Part shown: in pieces, positions 8,282 to 16,485 of the stretch
How the letters are laid out: each line of letters opens with the position of its first letter
Position numbering within the stretch: the first letter of the stretch is position 1
Source of the DNA: UBA5972 sp002430125
GTDB taxonomy: Bacteria > Pseudomonadota > Alphaproteobacteria > Rhodobacterales > Rhodobacteraceae
Assembly: GCA_937892915.1 (NCBI GenBank)
Contig: CALBIC010000135.1
Location: 1-42,070, forward strand
Length of the DNA stretch: 42,070 nt
Direction of reading: 5' to 3'
Notes under the pieces: model-generated
What the model was told of the DNA's origin: nothing
The model's input: the letters and a program-made list of their open reading frames with translations, nothing else
The model's database searches: none
Translations under genes and position numbers: made by a program

Positions 8282-9118
8282 ATGCCCCAGATTATCGCCT
8301 ATCTGAAACGACACTGGAACGGGGCCGAACGGTTGAGCATCGCGGTTTTGCTGAACCTTGTGGCGCTGCGTTTGGCTTTGGGTCAGATCGGTCATCCGGT
8401 GGGCGTTGTACTGATCCTGTTCATCACGCTCAGCGCATTGGTGTTGCTGTGGCAAACCGTTGGTGGCTGGCGGCTTGCCAATAATTTAATGCGCCAAAGC
8501 GGTGATTTGTTCTCGGCCTTACTTGCCTATGCGGCGGTTTTGTTTGTTGTAATCTACGCGCTGGCCCAAACGATCGAACTGATTTCTTCGGAGATTTACG
8601 TCCCTGAACCAAACGTGATGATCGCACCTCAATCTTTGCTACTGGTAGATCAGGGACGAACCGTTATTGCGGCAGGTGAAATGACCTATCACCTTGAAAC
8701 TGCGCTAAAAGCAACGCTGGCAACCAACCCCGAAATTGTCACACTCAGGCTTGACAGTGCAGGCGGTAATATTTTTGCGGCCCGCGCGATTGCCCTGTTA
8801 ATCGCCGCGAACACTCTAACAACCGAGGTCACCAACCGTTGCTTTTCTGCCTGCACCATCGCCTTTGCAGCAGGTGCCAAACGCCGCTTGGGCCCTGACG
8901 GGCAATTGGGGTTTCACGGCTATGCTTACGATTCCGAGTTTCGCGTCCAAACCTCGAACGTCACCGATGAACAAGCCCGCGACCGCGTATTTTTGGCGAC
9001 ACGTGGATTTGAGTCAGGCTTTTTGGATCGGGTCTATGCCACGCCGCATTCGGAATTGTGGATACCCGACCGAACCATGTTGCTAACCGCCGGAGTGTTG
9101 ACCAAACCAGCGCAATGA
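8282..9118 (+). CDS. Membrane-anchored ClpP/crotonase-fold protein (COG3904-like)
   Basis: A 278-aa protein of unassigned function. Three hydrophobic segments at about residues 17-35, 40-58 and 78-98 anchor it in the inner membrane. Residues 115-270 form a soluble domain with ClpP-fold features: LDSAGGNIFAARAIA (oxyanion-type Gly-Gly), CFSACTIAFAAG with candidate nucleophile Ser189, and GFHGYAY with candidate His212. This resembles the COG3904 group of predicted periplasmic or membrane serine-protease-like proteins. The start is ATG 8282 with GGAGAG about ten bases upstream. It lies between rsmD and recQ in the same direction. Protease activity is inference; the fold also serves non-proteolytic enzymes. 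Confidence 0.82.
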   Translation: MPQIIAYLKRHWNGAERLSIAVLLNLVALRLALGQIGHPVGVVLILFITLSALVLLWQTVGGWRLANNLMRQSGDLFSALLAYAAVLFVVIYALAQTIELISSEIYVPEPNVMIAPQSLLLVDQGRTVIAAGEMTYHLETALKATLATNPEIVTLRLDSAGGNIFAARAIALLIAANTLTTEVTNRCFSACTIAFAAGAKRRLGPDGQLGFHGYAYDSEFRVQTSNVTDEQARDRVFLATRGFESGFLDRVYATPHSELWIPDRTMLLTAGVLTKPAQ

Positions 9119-9181
9119 CCTTGTTCACGTTTTCTTAATGTGGGACAGTCAGCCTGATCTAGCGGTAACCAAAGACAGGCC

Positions 9182-11224
9182 ATGAAGAGCCACACTGACC
9201 TTCTGAAATCCGTTTTCGGCTTTGACAGCTATCGCCCAGGTCAGGGCGAAATTGTGGATGCTGTGGCTGCGGGCCAAAACGTGCTGGCGATCATGCCAAC
9301 CGGCGGTGGTAAATCCCTGTGTTTCCAGCTGCCGGCAATCGCGCAAGACGGCGTGACAGTGGTGATTTCGCCACTGATTGCGCTGATGCGCGATCAGGTG
9401 CGTGCCTTGACTGAACTGGGCGTGGCCGCCGGTGCGTTGACCAGCGGCAATACCGAAGACGAGATTGAACAGGTGTTTCAGGCGCTGGAAAGCGGGCGGT
9501 TGAAACTGCTTTATATCGCGCCCGAAAGGCTGGCCAATCCCGGCACCGAAATGATGCTGAGAAAGGTCAACACCCGTCTGATCGCGGTGGACGAGGCGCA
9601 TTGCGTCAGCCAATGGGGCCATGATTTCCGCCCGGATTACCTGCGCATCGGCGCGCTCAGGGCCAGCCTTGGAGTGCCTTTGGCGGCATTTACCGCCACC
9701 GCCGATCAGGAAACCCGCGACGAGATTGTTCAGCGTCTGTTTGCAGGTCAGCCCCCTGAAATCTTTCTGCGCGGCTTTGACCGTCCTAACATCAATCTGG
9801 CGTTTCAGCCCAAAGATAAACCGCGCGAACAGTTGCTGGCCTTTGCGGCTGCCCGCCGCGGCCAATCCGGCATCGTTTACTGTGGTACGCGGGCGAAAAC
9901 CGAAACGCTGGCGCAGGCTTTGCGCGAGGACGGCCACACCGCACTTTTTTACCATGCCGGGATGGACGCCGAAAACCGCCGCATCGCCGAAACCCGCTTC
10001 AGCCGTGAAGACGGGCTGATTGTCGTGGCGACGGTGGCGTTTGGCATGGGGGTCGATAAGCCCGATATCCGCTGGGTTGCACATGCCGATCTGCCGAAAT
10101 CCATCGAAAGTTATTATCAGGAAATCGGCCGCGCCGGGCGCGATGGTGCACCCGCCGACACGCTGACCCTTTACGGCGCCGACGATATCCGCCTGCGTCG
10201 CGCCCAGATCGACGAAGGGCTTGCACCACCCGACCGAAAAGCCGCCGATCATGGGCGATTGAACGCACTGCTCGGTTTGGCCGAGGCCCGCCATTGCCGC
10301 CGGAGCGTTCTGCTTGGCTATTTTGACGAGGTGATCGAGGCTTGCGGTAATTGCGATCTGTGCACCACCCCGCCCGAGGTTTTTGACGGCACCGAAGTTG
10401 TGCGCAAGGCCTTGTCTGCAGCGTTGCGCACCGAAGAAAGTTTTGGCGCGGGCCATCTGATCGACATCCTGCGCGGCACTTTGACCGACAAAGTCCGCCA
10501 ACGTGGCCACCAGAAATTGCCAACCTTTGGGGTTGGCGCTGATCTTGGCAAAGGCGCTTGGCAAGCGGTGTTCCGGCAGATGATGGGCCACGATCTGCTG
10601 CGCCCCGATGCCAGCCGCCACGGTGCACTCAGGATGACCGAAGCGGCGCGTCCGATTTTGCGCGGTGAAGCCTCGATTGACCTCAGGCGCGATACCATCA
10701 CCGCAAATATCAGCCAACGCCCCGAAGTGAAGTCGCTGGTGGCCGAGGAGGACGAACCTCTGTTGGCGGCGCTGAAATCCAAACGCCGGGAACTGGCCGA
10801 AGCACTGAAAGCCCCGGCTTATGTCGTGTTTCCCGATCGCACTTTGATCGAAATGACTACCCAGCGCCCGGCCACGCTTGATGATTTTTCCCGGCTTGCC
10901 GGGGTGGGTGCGACAAAGCTTGAAAAATACGGCCGGGTGTTTCTGGATGTCATCAACGGCGGCCCGGTTGCCCAAATGCACCCGGCGCGGCGCAAACTGG
11001 CGGGGCGTGACGGTGGCGAGGTTTTTGACCGCTTGTTGGCCGCCCAACTTGATCTCGCGCGCGGTGAAGACGGGGCCGGTAAACCACTCAGTTGTTCCGC
11101 CTCCAGCCTTGCAAAACTCGCAGCCGCGCGGCCGCGTGATATGCCCGCGCTCAACCGGATGCTGGGCGAAGCCAAGGCTGAACGCTTTGGTGCAAGGTTT
11201 CTGGATATCCTGCATGACAGTTAA
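9182..11224 (+). CDS. recQ: ATP-dependent DNA helicase RecQ
   Basis: A 3'-5' DNA helicase of recombination and fork repair. Domains in order: the N-terminal helicase lobe with Walker A in MPTGGGKS (residues 38-45) and DEAH box at 137-140 (DEAHCVSQWGHDFRPDY); the second lobe with QEIGRAGRDG; the RecQ zinc-binding region with Cys residues in HCRRSVLLGYF and CGNCDLC; an RQC winged helix; and a C-terminal HRDC domain (about residues 520-600, TLDDFSRLAGVG). The 680-aa length is normal for alphaproteobacterial RecQ. Its opposite strand is open over almost the whole gene, which is a codon-usage effect. The start is ATG 9182. Confidence 0.97.
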   Translation: MKSHTDLLKSVFGFDSYRPGQGEIVDAVAAGQNVLAIMPTGGGKSLCFQLPAIAQDGVTVVISPLIALMRDQVRALTELGVAAGALTSGNTEDEIEQVFQALESGRLKLLYIAPERLANPGTEMMLRKVNTRLIAVDEAHCVSQWGHDFRPDYLRIGALRASLGVPLAAFTATADQETRDEIVQRLFAGQPPEIFLRGFDRPNINLAFQPKDKPREQLLAFAAARRGQSGIVYCGTRAKTETLAQALREDGHTALFYHAGMDAENRRIAETRFSREDGLIVVATVAFGMGVDKPDIRWVAHADLPKSIESYYQEIGRAGRDGAPADTLTLYGADDIRLRRAQIDEGLAPPDRKAADHGRLNALLGLAEARHCRRSVLLGYFDEVIEACGNCDLCTTPPEVFDGTEVVRKALSAALRTEESFGAGHLIDILRGTLTDKVRQRGHQKLPTFGVGADLGKGAWQAVFRQMMGHDLLRPDASRHGALRMTEAARPILRGEASIDLRRDTITANISQRPEVKSLVAEEDEPLLAALKSKRRELAEALKAPAYVVFPDRTLIEMTTQRPATLDDFSRLAGVGATKLEKYGRVFLDVINGGPVAQMHPARRKLAGRDGGEVFDRLLAAQLDLARGEDGAGKPLSCSASSLAKLAAARPRDMPALNRMLGEAKAERFGARFLDILHDS

Positions 11225-11315
11225 CGTGGGCAGGCATCACAGCACTTTAGGGTTTGCAAAACCGCCTTTCGACTGACATTACCTAAGGCGCTGAATTGAC
11301 AGATAGGGGGCCAAA

Positions 11316-12095
11316 ATGCTGACAGTGATTTCACCTGCAAAGCGGCTGAATTTCGCCCGGCAAGCGTTGAATATCGCCCCCAGCCAGCCTGAATTCCAGT
11401 TGGATGCGATGTCTCTGGCCACAACCGCCCGCCGTCTGAGCGTTGCAAAACTGCAAGCCCTGATGTCCATCAGCCCTGATCTGGCCAAGCTCAACCAGGG
11501 CCGCTTTAAGGCGTTTCAGGCCGAACCCGAAGCCGAGGCAACAAAACCCGCCATGCTGGCCTTTGCGGGCGACACCTATCTGGGGCTTGAAGCTGGTACG
11601 CTTGATCAAGATGAAACTACCTATGCGCAAAACCACCTGCGCATTCTGTCGGGCCTTTATGGTCTGTTGCGCCCAATGGACCTGATCCAGCCTTATCGCC
11701 TTGAAATGGGCAGCCGCCTTGCGACAAGACGCGGTAAATCGCTATATCAATATTGGGGTGATCGTCTGGCCCGCCGCCTGAACGAAACCGCATCCGAGAC
11801 GCAGGCAACAGCGCTGATCAACTGCGCCAGCATTGAATACTTTTCCGCCATTCCCACGGCGGAACTGGCGATACCAGTCGTTACACCAGTGTTTCTGGAG
11901 CGCCGCGGCAACGAGGAAAAGATCATCAGTTTCTTCGCTAAAAAGGCCCGCGGTGCGATGGCACGGTTTGTGATCCAGAACCGCATTGACCGCCCAGAGG
12001 GCCTGAAAGATTTCAACACCGGAGGCTACCAATTCCGGCCCGCAGCGTCAGACGACAGCCGTTTGGTTTTCGTCCGCGACGAAGTTCCCGCCTGA
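11316..12095 (+). CDS. yaaA: Peroxide stress protein YaaA (DUF328/UPF0246)
   Basis: YaaA-family protein. In E. coli this family limits intracellular free iron and DNA damage during hydrogen peroxide stress, and family members bind DNA. The sequence begins with the diagnostic MLTVISPAKRL and continues with the conserved blocks YLGLEAGTL, LSGLYGLLRPMDLIQPYRLEMG, INCASIEYF and KKARGAMARFVI. The 259-aa length is typical. AGGGGG stands upstream of ATG 11316. It follows recQ by 91 bp in the same direction and converges with imuB; a shared DNA-damage or oxidative theme with RecQ and ImuB is suggestive only. Confidence 0.95.
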   Translation: MLTVISPAKRLNFARQALNIAPSQPEFQLDAMSLATTARRLSVAKLQALMSISPDLAKLNQGRFKAFQAEPEAEATKPAMLAFAGDTYLGLEAGTLDQDETTYAQNHLRILSGLYGLLRPMDLIQPYRLEMGSRLATRRGKSLYQYWGDRLARRLNETASETQATALINCASIEYFSAIPTAELAIPVVTPVFLERRGNEEKIISFFAKKARGAMARFVIQNRIDRPEGLKDFNTGGYQFRPAASDDSRLVFVRDEVPA

Positions 12096-12105
12096 CCGTC
12101 ACGTC

Positions 12106-12137
12106 TTCTCAGAGGTCCAAATATCCCCGCCGGAGGC
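12106..12137. repeat. Intergenic repeat end, identical to 34150-34181
   Basis: This 32-bp stretch between yaaA and imuB is identical base for base to 34150-34181. On the minus strand it contains the GGGGATATTTGG core seen at the ends of the other palindromic elements in this window. Here only one end is recognisable; the 65 bp to the imuB stop show no matching partner end, so this is probably a partial copy. Confidence 0.8.
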
Positions 12138-12202
12138 TTCTGCAGTCGCAGTTATGTGTGACCTTTGCGGCGGCTCGCGCCTGATTAGCAGGGGTTTTGC
12201 GG

Positions 12203-13852
12203 TCAGGCAAAGACGCCCTGACAGAACCAACCGCCTGAACTCTCGCTGCCATGTGCGTAAAACAGCCATAACCGTGTGCCGTTTTCTGTTTCCAGCCGCC
12301 AGTAATCGCGCACGCCAGAGCGCCAGTTCGGGTCATCAAGCCACCATTCCGGCGACAACCGTTCCGGCCCCATGGCGGTTCTGGTCACAAACGGAAACCG
12401 TCGCCAGCGGAACCGGATCGGCGGGCGGCCCGGATCATCGGTGCTGACAATCTCGGGGGGAAACATCACCAGCGGGCGCGGCACCGGCGGGTCTTCCCAG
12501 TCAAGCGCTGGTTCTGAAAACGCCGCTGCCATCACGGTCGCGGTCTTTTCCGGAATATGGCTGTCAGCCGGGTGCAGACGGCGGACTTCCTCAAGCCCGA
12601 TGCGCCCGCCGATGCGGGTCAGCAGGTCTTCCATTGCGGTCCCCCGGGCACGCCGTGACTGCGCATCGGCCAGCGCTTCGGCATGGCCGGAATGTTGGCG
12701 GGCGTGCACGGGTTCGGTCACGATGGCCTCAAGGCGGATCACGTCAATGCCGAAACCGGGGTCAAGCCCGGTCAGCTTCAGCGCAATCAACGGCTTGATC
12801 TGATCGGGGTCATGGCTGGGCCGGGCCAGCCCGGCGCTGAGGCTTTGGCGGGTGCGGTCCGGGTGGAACAGCTCCAGCTGCAACCGCCGCACCCCCCGGC
12901 CATGCTGCCTGAGTTTGTCGCATAAGGGCGGCAACAACCGGTCAATCGCCGCCAGAATATCGCTATCAAGGCCAATTGGTTCCGGCAGCGACAGGCGGGT
13001 GGCAAAGGTGATATCAAGCCGCGCCGGGGTGATTGGTTCGGGTTCAACCCCCAGCGCCTGATCCAACCGGCGCACCACGTCGCGGCCAAACCGCCGGGCC
13101 AGGGCGGCACGCGGCAACACGCTGAGGTCATCAATGCGTCTGACGCCAAGCCGCGCCAGATTGACCGCCGCCGCTGGTGTCAGGCGCAAAGCGGCAATCG
13201 GCAAGGGGCCGATGGCTTGCCGGGTCATGCCGGGCGGGGCGATTACCGGGGCCGGGATATGCAGAAAAGACCGCGGTGCCGGGCCGCCCCGTGTCCAATG
13301 GCGCTTGGCGGAACGTGACCTTGTGGCGCGGGCCTCTTGGTCAATCGCATCACCACTGCGGATGGATTGATCCTGCTGCCCGGCGAACCGCGCCAAGGCC
13401 CAGGCCGCCCCCGGCGTGTCGGCAATGCCGGTCTGCACCGTCAGACCCAGATCAGTACAATCCGCCGTCAGCGCATCGGTCAGACCTTCTTCGCCGCCAA
13501 ACAGATGCGCACAACCGGTGATATCCAGCATCAAAGCAGCGGGCGGTTCGGGTGCCACAAGCGGCGAGAATTTCCCCGCCCACCGTCTGAGCATCGTCAG
13601 ATAGGTGGTTTCCGCAGGAAGGTTGGCCGGGCGGGTCAGCAATTCCGGGCAAAAGGCGCGGGCATCGCGCAAAGGCTGACCAACCCGCAACCCCTCGGCC
13701 TCGGCTTCGGTGGACAGGCTGGCCAGCGTTTCAGTATTGTTGTCGATTGAAATCACCGCAAACGGACCAGTGATGGTGCCCCGCTCAAGCCGCAAAACCC
13801 GCTCGGCAGCGAGGCGGGGAAACCAGACAGACAGAATGCGGCGGTGGGTCAT
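12203..13852 (-). CDS. imuB: ImuB-type Y-family DNA polymerase-like protein
   Basis: A 549-aa Y-family polymerase homologue of the ImuB type, the hub of the ImuA-ImuB-DnaE2 mutagenic repair complex in many bacteria. The N-terminus reads RILSVWFPRLAAERV where an active Y polymerase has a DxD-type carboxylate pair, and the second catalytic site reads MLDITGCAHLFGG in place of the DE pair. The polymerase carboxylates are therefore largely lost, as known for ImuB. A helix-hairpin-helix-like part (LARLGVRRIDDLSVLPRAALARRFG) and an ImuB-style C-terminal tail follow. ATG 13852 was chosen over TTG 13858. A LexA box lies 10 bp upstream. Neither imuA nor dnaE2 is adjacent. Confidence 0.9.
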   Translation of the reverse strand: MTHRRILSVWFPRLAAERVLRLERGTITGPFAVISIDNNTETLASLSTEAEAEGLRVGQPLRDARAFCPELLTRPANLPAETTYLTMLRRWAGKFSPLVAPEPPAALMLDITGCAHLFGGEEGLTDALTADCTDLGLTVQTGIADTPGAAWALARFAGQQDQSIRSGDAIDQEARATRSRSAKRHWTRGGPAPRSFLHIPAPVIAPPGMTRQAIGPLPIAALRLTPAAAVNLARLGVRRIDDLSVLPRAALARRFGRDVVRRLDQALGVEPEPITPARLDITFATRLSLPEPIGLDSDILAAIDRLLPPLCDKLRQHGRGVRRLQLELFHPDRTRQSLSAGLARPSHDPDQIKPLIALKLTGLDPGFGIDVIRLEAIVTEPVHARQHSGHAEALADAQSRRARGTAMEDLLTRIGGRIGLEEVRRLHPADSHIPEKTATVMAAAFSEPALDWEDPPVPRPLVMFPPEIVSTDDPGRPPIRFRWRRFPFVTRTAMGPERLSPEWWLDDPNWRSGVRDYWRLETENGTRLWLFYAHGSESSGGWFCQGVFA

Positions 13853-13861
13853 GGACAATAT

Positions 13862-13876
13862 GTTCTCTGTTTGTTC
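13862..13876 (-). promoter_or_regulatory. LexA (SOS) box upstream of imuB
   Basis: The plus strand reads GTTC, seven bases, GTTC (13862-13865 and 13873-13876), the exact direct-repeat operator described for LexA in alphaproteobacteria such as Rhodobacter. It lies 10-24 bp upstream of the imuB ATG, where bound LexA would block initiation. Its position before an SOS-type gene makes chance unlikely. Confidence 0.8.
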
Positions 13877-13921
13877 ACAAATTATACAGCCACGATGCCA
13901 GAGTCGAGTCCGCCAGTTCGG

Positions 13922-14683
13922 CTAAATCTCGGACAGGAAATCATCCAGAAACCGTTGCAAACGGTCATGGCGTTGCTGCGCTAAATCAGCTCCGGTTGCG
14001 GTTTGAAACCCTTGCGACAGGGTCAGCAACTTGGCTTTGAAATGGTCCAGCGCAAAAGCCCGGTCATCAAGCGGGCGCTGGGCCGCACCGGGATCATTGG
14101 GGTCATAAAGGCCAGACCCCATCCGACCGGCCGTGTAAAAACACCGGGCTGCACCAATCGCGCCGATTGCGTCCAACCGATCCGCATCTTGCAGGATTTT
14201 CGCCTCAATCGTTTGCGGTGCCTGCCCCGCTGAAAAGCTGTGGCAGATAATCGCGTGACAAACCGCTGCAATATCGCCCGCTGGCCAGTTTAGATCGCGC
14301 AAAACCCCGGCGGCCCGATCCGCCGCCAAGGCCGAGGCTTCTGCGCGACGCGGGTCGGATTTTTCTATCGCAACACAATCATGCAACAGAACTGCTGCCC
14401 CCAGAATTTCCACATTTCCACCCTCTGTCGCCTGAATTTGAAACGCTGCCTTCCAGACGCGCATCAGATGGCTAAGGTCATGAGACCCATCACTTGTTGG
14501 CGGCACGGAAAACGGCAACAAGCTGTCGGCAAGTTCACTCGAAGGCGCAAAGGGATGTGTCACGTCGGTCCAGTCCTTAAAGCAGTTGTCCGCACTATCC
14601 TTGCGGCCAAACCAAGATGCAACCAGGCGGTTTACGAGATCCCTGTCGCAAACCGCCTTGCCAGCGTGGCGAATCCCTGTCAT
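13922..14683 (-). CDS. HD domain-containing phosphohydrolase
   Basis: Predicted metal-dependent phosphohydrolase of the HD superfamily, related to YpgQ/YedJ-type proteins; the substrate is unknown. Metal-binding motifs are in order: SHDLSHLMRVW (His68 and His72), LLHD (His101-Asp102), HAIICHSFS and QDADRLDAIGAIG. The last is typical of this subgroup. Length is 253 aa from ATG 14683; TTG 14698 is an alternative. The first 60 residues look unlike the family, and the true start may be further inside, which would also free room for a divergent promoter for the XRE gene at 14722. It lies 69 bp upstream of the imuB start, so read-through into imuB is possible. Confidence 0.82.
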   Translation of the reverse strand: MTGIRHAGKAVCDRDLVNRLVASWFGRKDSADNCFKDWTDVTHPFAPSSELADSLLPFSVPPTSDGSHDLSHLMRVWKAAFQIQATEGGNVEILGAAVLLHDCVAIEKSDPRRAEASALAADRAAGVLRDLNWPAGDIAAVCHAIICHSFSAGQAPQTIEAKILQDADRLDAIGAIGAARCFYTAGRMGSGLYDPNDPGAAQRPLDDRAFALDHFKAKLLTLSQGFQTATGADLAQQRHDRLQRFLDDFLSEI

Positions 14684-14721
14684 GAAATTATCAGTCAAAA
14701 TTTCATGGAAACCCGCGCGCG

Positions 14722-15294
14722 ATGCTGCAACACCGAGATATGACCAGCCAAAGCCTCGGGGCCGATCTGCGCGCGCTTAGGAAGGCGCGCGGGATTACGT
14801 TGGTCGCATTGGCGGAAACGCTGGGGCGCTCGGTCGGCTGGATCAGTCAGGTAGAACGCGATCTTTCCAAGCCCTCGATTGATGATTTGCGCGCCTTTGC
14901 CCATGTGTTCGCCGTGCCGTTATCGCTGTTTTTCGGGCAAGCCAATGCTGCTGCTGATGAACAGGGTTACGTAGTGCGTCAAGGCGCGCGGCGGCGGATC
15001 GGGACAGATCAGGCGGGTCTGATCGAGGAAATGCTGTCGCCCGATCTGACCGATGATTTCGAGGTTGTGCATTCGATCTTTGAACCCGGCGCCCGCCTGA
15101 AAACCCCCAACAGCCGTCCGACCCAAGAAGTCGGATATCTGGTGTCGGGGCAACTTGACATGATGATCGGCGGGCGGGACTTTACCCTGAATGCCGGCGA
15201 CAGCTTTCGCATCCGGGGCGAGGCCTATCAATGGGCCAACCCTTATTCCGAACCCGCCGTGGCGATCTGGGTGATCGCCCCGCCGGTCTATTGA
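14722..15294 (+). CDS. XRE family transcriptional regulator with C-terminal cupin domain
   Basis: DNA-binding regulator of 190 aa. An XRE/HipB-type helix-turn-helix covers about residues 13-71 (LGADLRALRKARG, GWISQVERDLSKPS), and a small cupin sensor domain covers about 118-188 (EVGYLVSGQLDMMIGG, LNAGDSFRI). Family members with this architecture often control amine or amino-acid-derivative catabolism next to their own gene. It heads a co-directional run to 24068, with 11 bp to the first GFA gene, so it probably regulates that run. ATG 14740 (MTSQSLG) is an alternative start, but the GAG before it is too close, whereas GGAA precedes ATG 14722 at a longer distance. Confidence 0.9.
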   Translation: MLQHRDMTSQSLGADLRALRKARGITLVALAETLGRSVGWISQVERDLSKPSIDDLRAFAHVFAVPLSLFFGQANAAADEQGYVVRQGARRRIGTDQAGLIEEMLSPDLTDDFEVVHSIFEPGARLKTPNSRPTQEVGYLVSGQLDMMIGGRDFTLNAGDSFRIRGEAYQWANPYSEPAVAIWVIAPPVY

Positions 15295-15305
15295 GGAGCC
15301 GAAGA

Positions 15306-15692
15306 ATGACACGTCAAGGATCCTGCCTGTGTGGTGCCGTGGCTTTTGAAGTGAACGGCGATGTGCGCCCGGTAATGTTTTGTCATTGCAGCCAATGCCG
15401 CAAAACCAGCGGCCATTTCTGGGCGGCAACCCAAGTTCCAACCGACCAGATGACGCTGACAAACGACGCAGGCCTGACTTGGTTTCGATCCTCAGATCAC
15501 GCGCGACGCGGGTTTTGCGACGCCTGTGGCAGCAGCCTGTTTTGGGAAATGGACGGCGAAGGTGCGACCTCGATCGCGGCGGGCGCCTTCAACAACCCAA
15601 CCGGATTGACCGCAGGCACGCATATATTCGTGGCAGACAAAGGTGATTACTATGACATCACCGACGGTCTGCCGCAGTTGGCGAGGTTCTGA
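15306..15692 (+). CDS. GFA family protein (CENP-V/GFA zinc domain), copy 1 of 3
   Basis: A 128-aa zinc protein of the GFA (glutathione-dependent formaldehyde-activating, CENP-V-like) family. The expected cysteine pattern is complete: Cys7 and Cys9 in GSCLCGAV, Cys26, Cys28 and Cys31 in CHCSQC, and Cys71 and Cys74 in GFCDACGSSLFW. Whether such proteins really catalyse S-hydroxymethylglutathione formation is disputed, so the chemical role is open. GAGGAG precedes ATG 15306. The stop overlaps the next gene by one base (TGATG). It is the first of three tandem paralogues. Confidence 0.93.
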   Translation: MTRQGSCLCGAVAFEVNGDVRPVMFCHCSQCRKTSGHFWAATQVPTDQMTLTNDAGLTWFRSSDHARRGFCDACGSSLFWEMDGEGATSIAAGAFNNPTGLTAGTHIFVADKGDYYDITDGLPQLARF

Positions 15693-16078
15693 TGCTGAAC
15701 GGATCGTGCCTGTGTGGCGCTGTTGCCTTCACCGTTGAAGGGCCTTTGCGCGATGTAACTTCGTGCCATTGCAGCCAATGCCGCAAGATGACCGGGCATT
15801 ACTGGGCCGCGACTGGCACTGCCATTGCCGCCGTGACCTTCAGCCGACAGGAAGGGCTGAAATGGTATCGCTCATCAGACGCCGCTGAACGCGGGTTTTG
15901 CGGGCAATGCGGCGGGACCCTGTTCTGGAAGCCGGTGGCGCAAGGGCGGATGGCGATCTCGATGGGATCGTTTGACCAGCCAACCGGACTGACCACGACG
16001 CATCATATATTCGTGGCCGACAAGGGCGATTATTACGACATCACCGATGGTGTGCCGCAGCTTGACGGTGACTTGTGA
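15692..16078 (+). CDS. GFA family protein, copy 2 of 3
   Basis: Second tandem GFA/CENP-V-like zinc protein, 128 aa, with all seven family cysteines (Cys6, Cys8, Cys25, Cys27, Cys30, Cys70, Cys73). It is close to copy 1: both share CHCSQCRK, the segment WYRSSD/WFRSSD and an almost identical C-terminal block FVADKGDYYDITDG, which suggests a relatively recent duplication. It overlaps the preceding and following genes by one base each (TGATG), so translation of the three copies should be coupled. Confidence 0.93.
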   Translation: MLNGSCLCGAVAFTVEGPLRDVTSCHCSQCRKMTGHYWAATGTAIAAVTFSRQEGLKWYRSSDAAERGFCGQCGGTLFWKPVAQGRMAISMGSFDQPTGLTTTHHIFVADKGDYYDITDGVPQLDGDL

Positions 16079-16485
16079 TGCGCGTTGTAGCGTCATGTCT
16101 GTGCGGCGGGGTTCGGTTCACGTTGCCGGGGCCCGTGGGTGACATCACCGCTTGTCATTGTTCGCAATGTCGCCGCGCCTCAGGGCATTTTGCTGCGTCC
16201 TTTGACATTGAAGGCGACATCGACTATGTGGTCCTCGAAACACTCGGGACCTATGAAACCCCCAAAGGCGCCATGCGCGGGTTTTGCACCCGTTGCGGTT
16301 CAAGCCTTTGGTTTCGCGATGTTGATGGCGAAGTTTCGGTTGAAGCCGGGGCCGTTGACGGGCTTACGGGTTCGCGTTTGACAAGCCATATTTGCGTCGA
16401 CGACAAGGGCGATTATTACGATATAGATGACACCAAATTGGCCGAGTCAGAATATGGCGCGCAAGGCCCCGAGGTGTCGTTATGA
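16078..16485 (+). CDS. GFA family protein, copy 3 of 3
   Basis: Third tandem GFA/CENP-V-like protein, 135 aa, with the cysteine set intact (Cys7, Cys9, Cys26, Cys28, Cys31, Cys70, Cys73). It is more divergent than copies 1 and 2: the middle part is different and the tail reads VDDKGDYYDIDD with a longer acidic end, so it is probably the older paralogue. ATG 16078, overlapping the previous stop as TGATG, is preferred to GTG 16075. The stop overlaps the LysE-type gene (ATGA at 16482). Confidence 0.92.
   Translation: MRVVASCLCGGVRFTLPGPVGDITACHCSQCRRASGHFAASFDIEGDIDYVVLETLGTYETPKGAMRGFCTRCGSSLWFRDVDGEVSVEAGAVDGLTGSRLTSHICVDDKGDYYDIDDTKLAESEYGAQGPEVSL

Noticed and set aside
9149..11215. 688-codon open frame on the minus strand opposite recQ
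   Set aside because: It mirrors recQ, whose motifs are unmistakable; the antisense product is rich in His, Gln and Arg, shows no domain, and reflects GC-rich codon usage.
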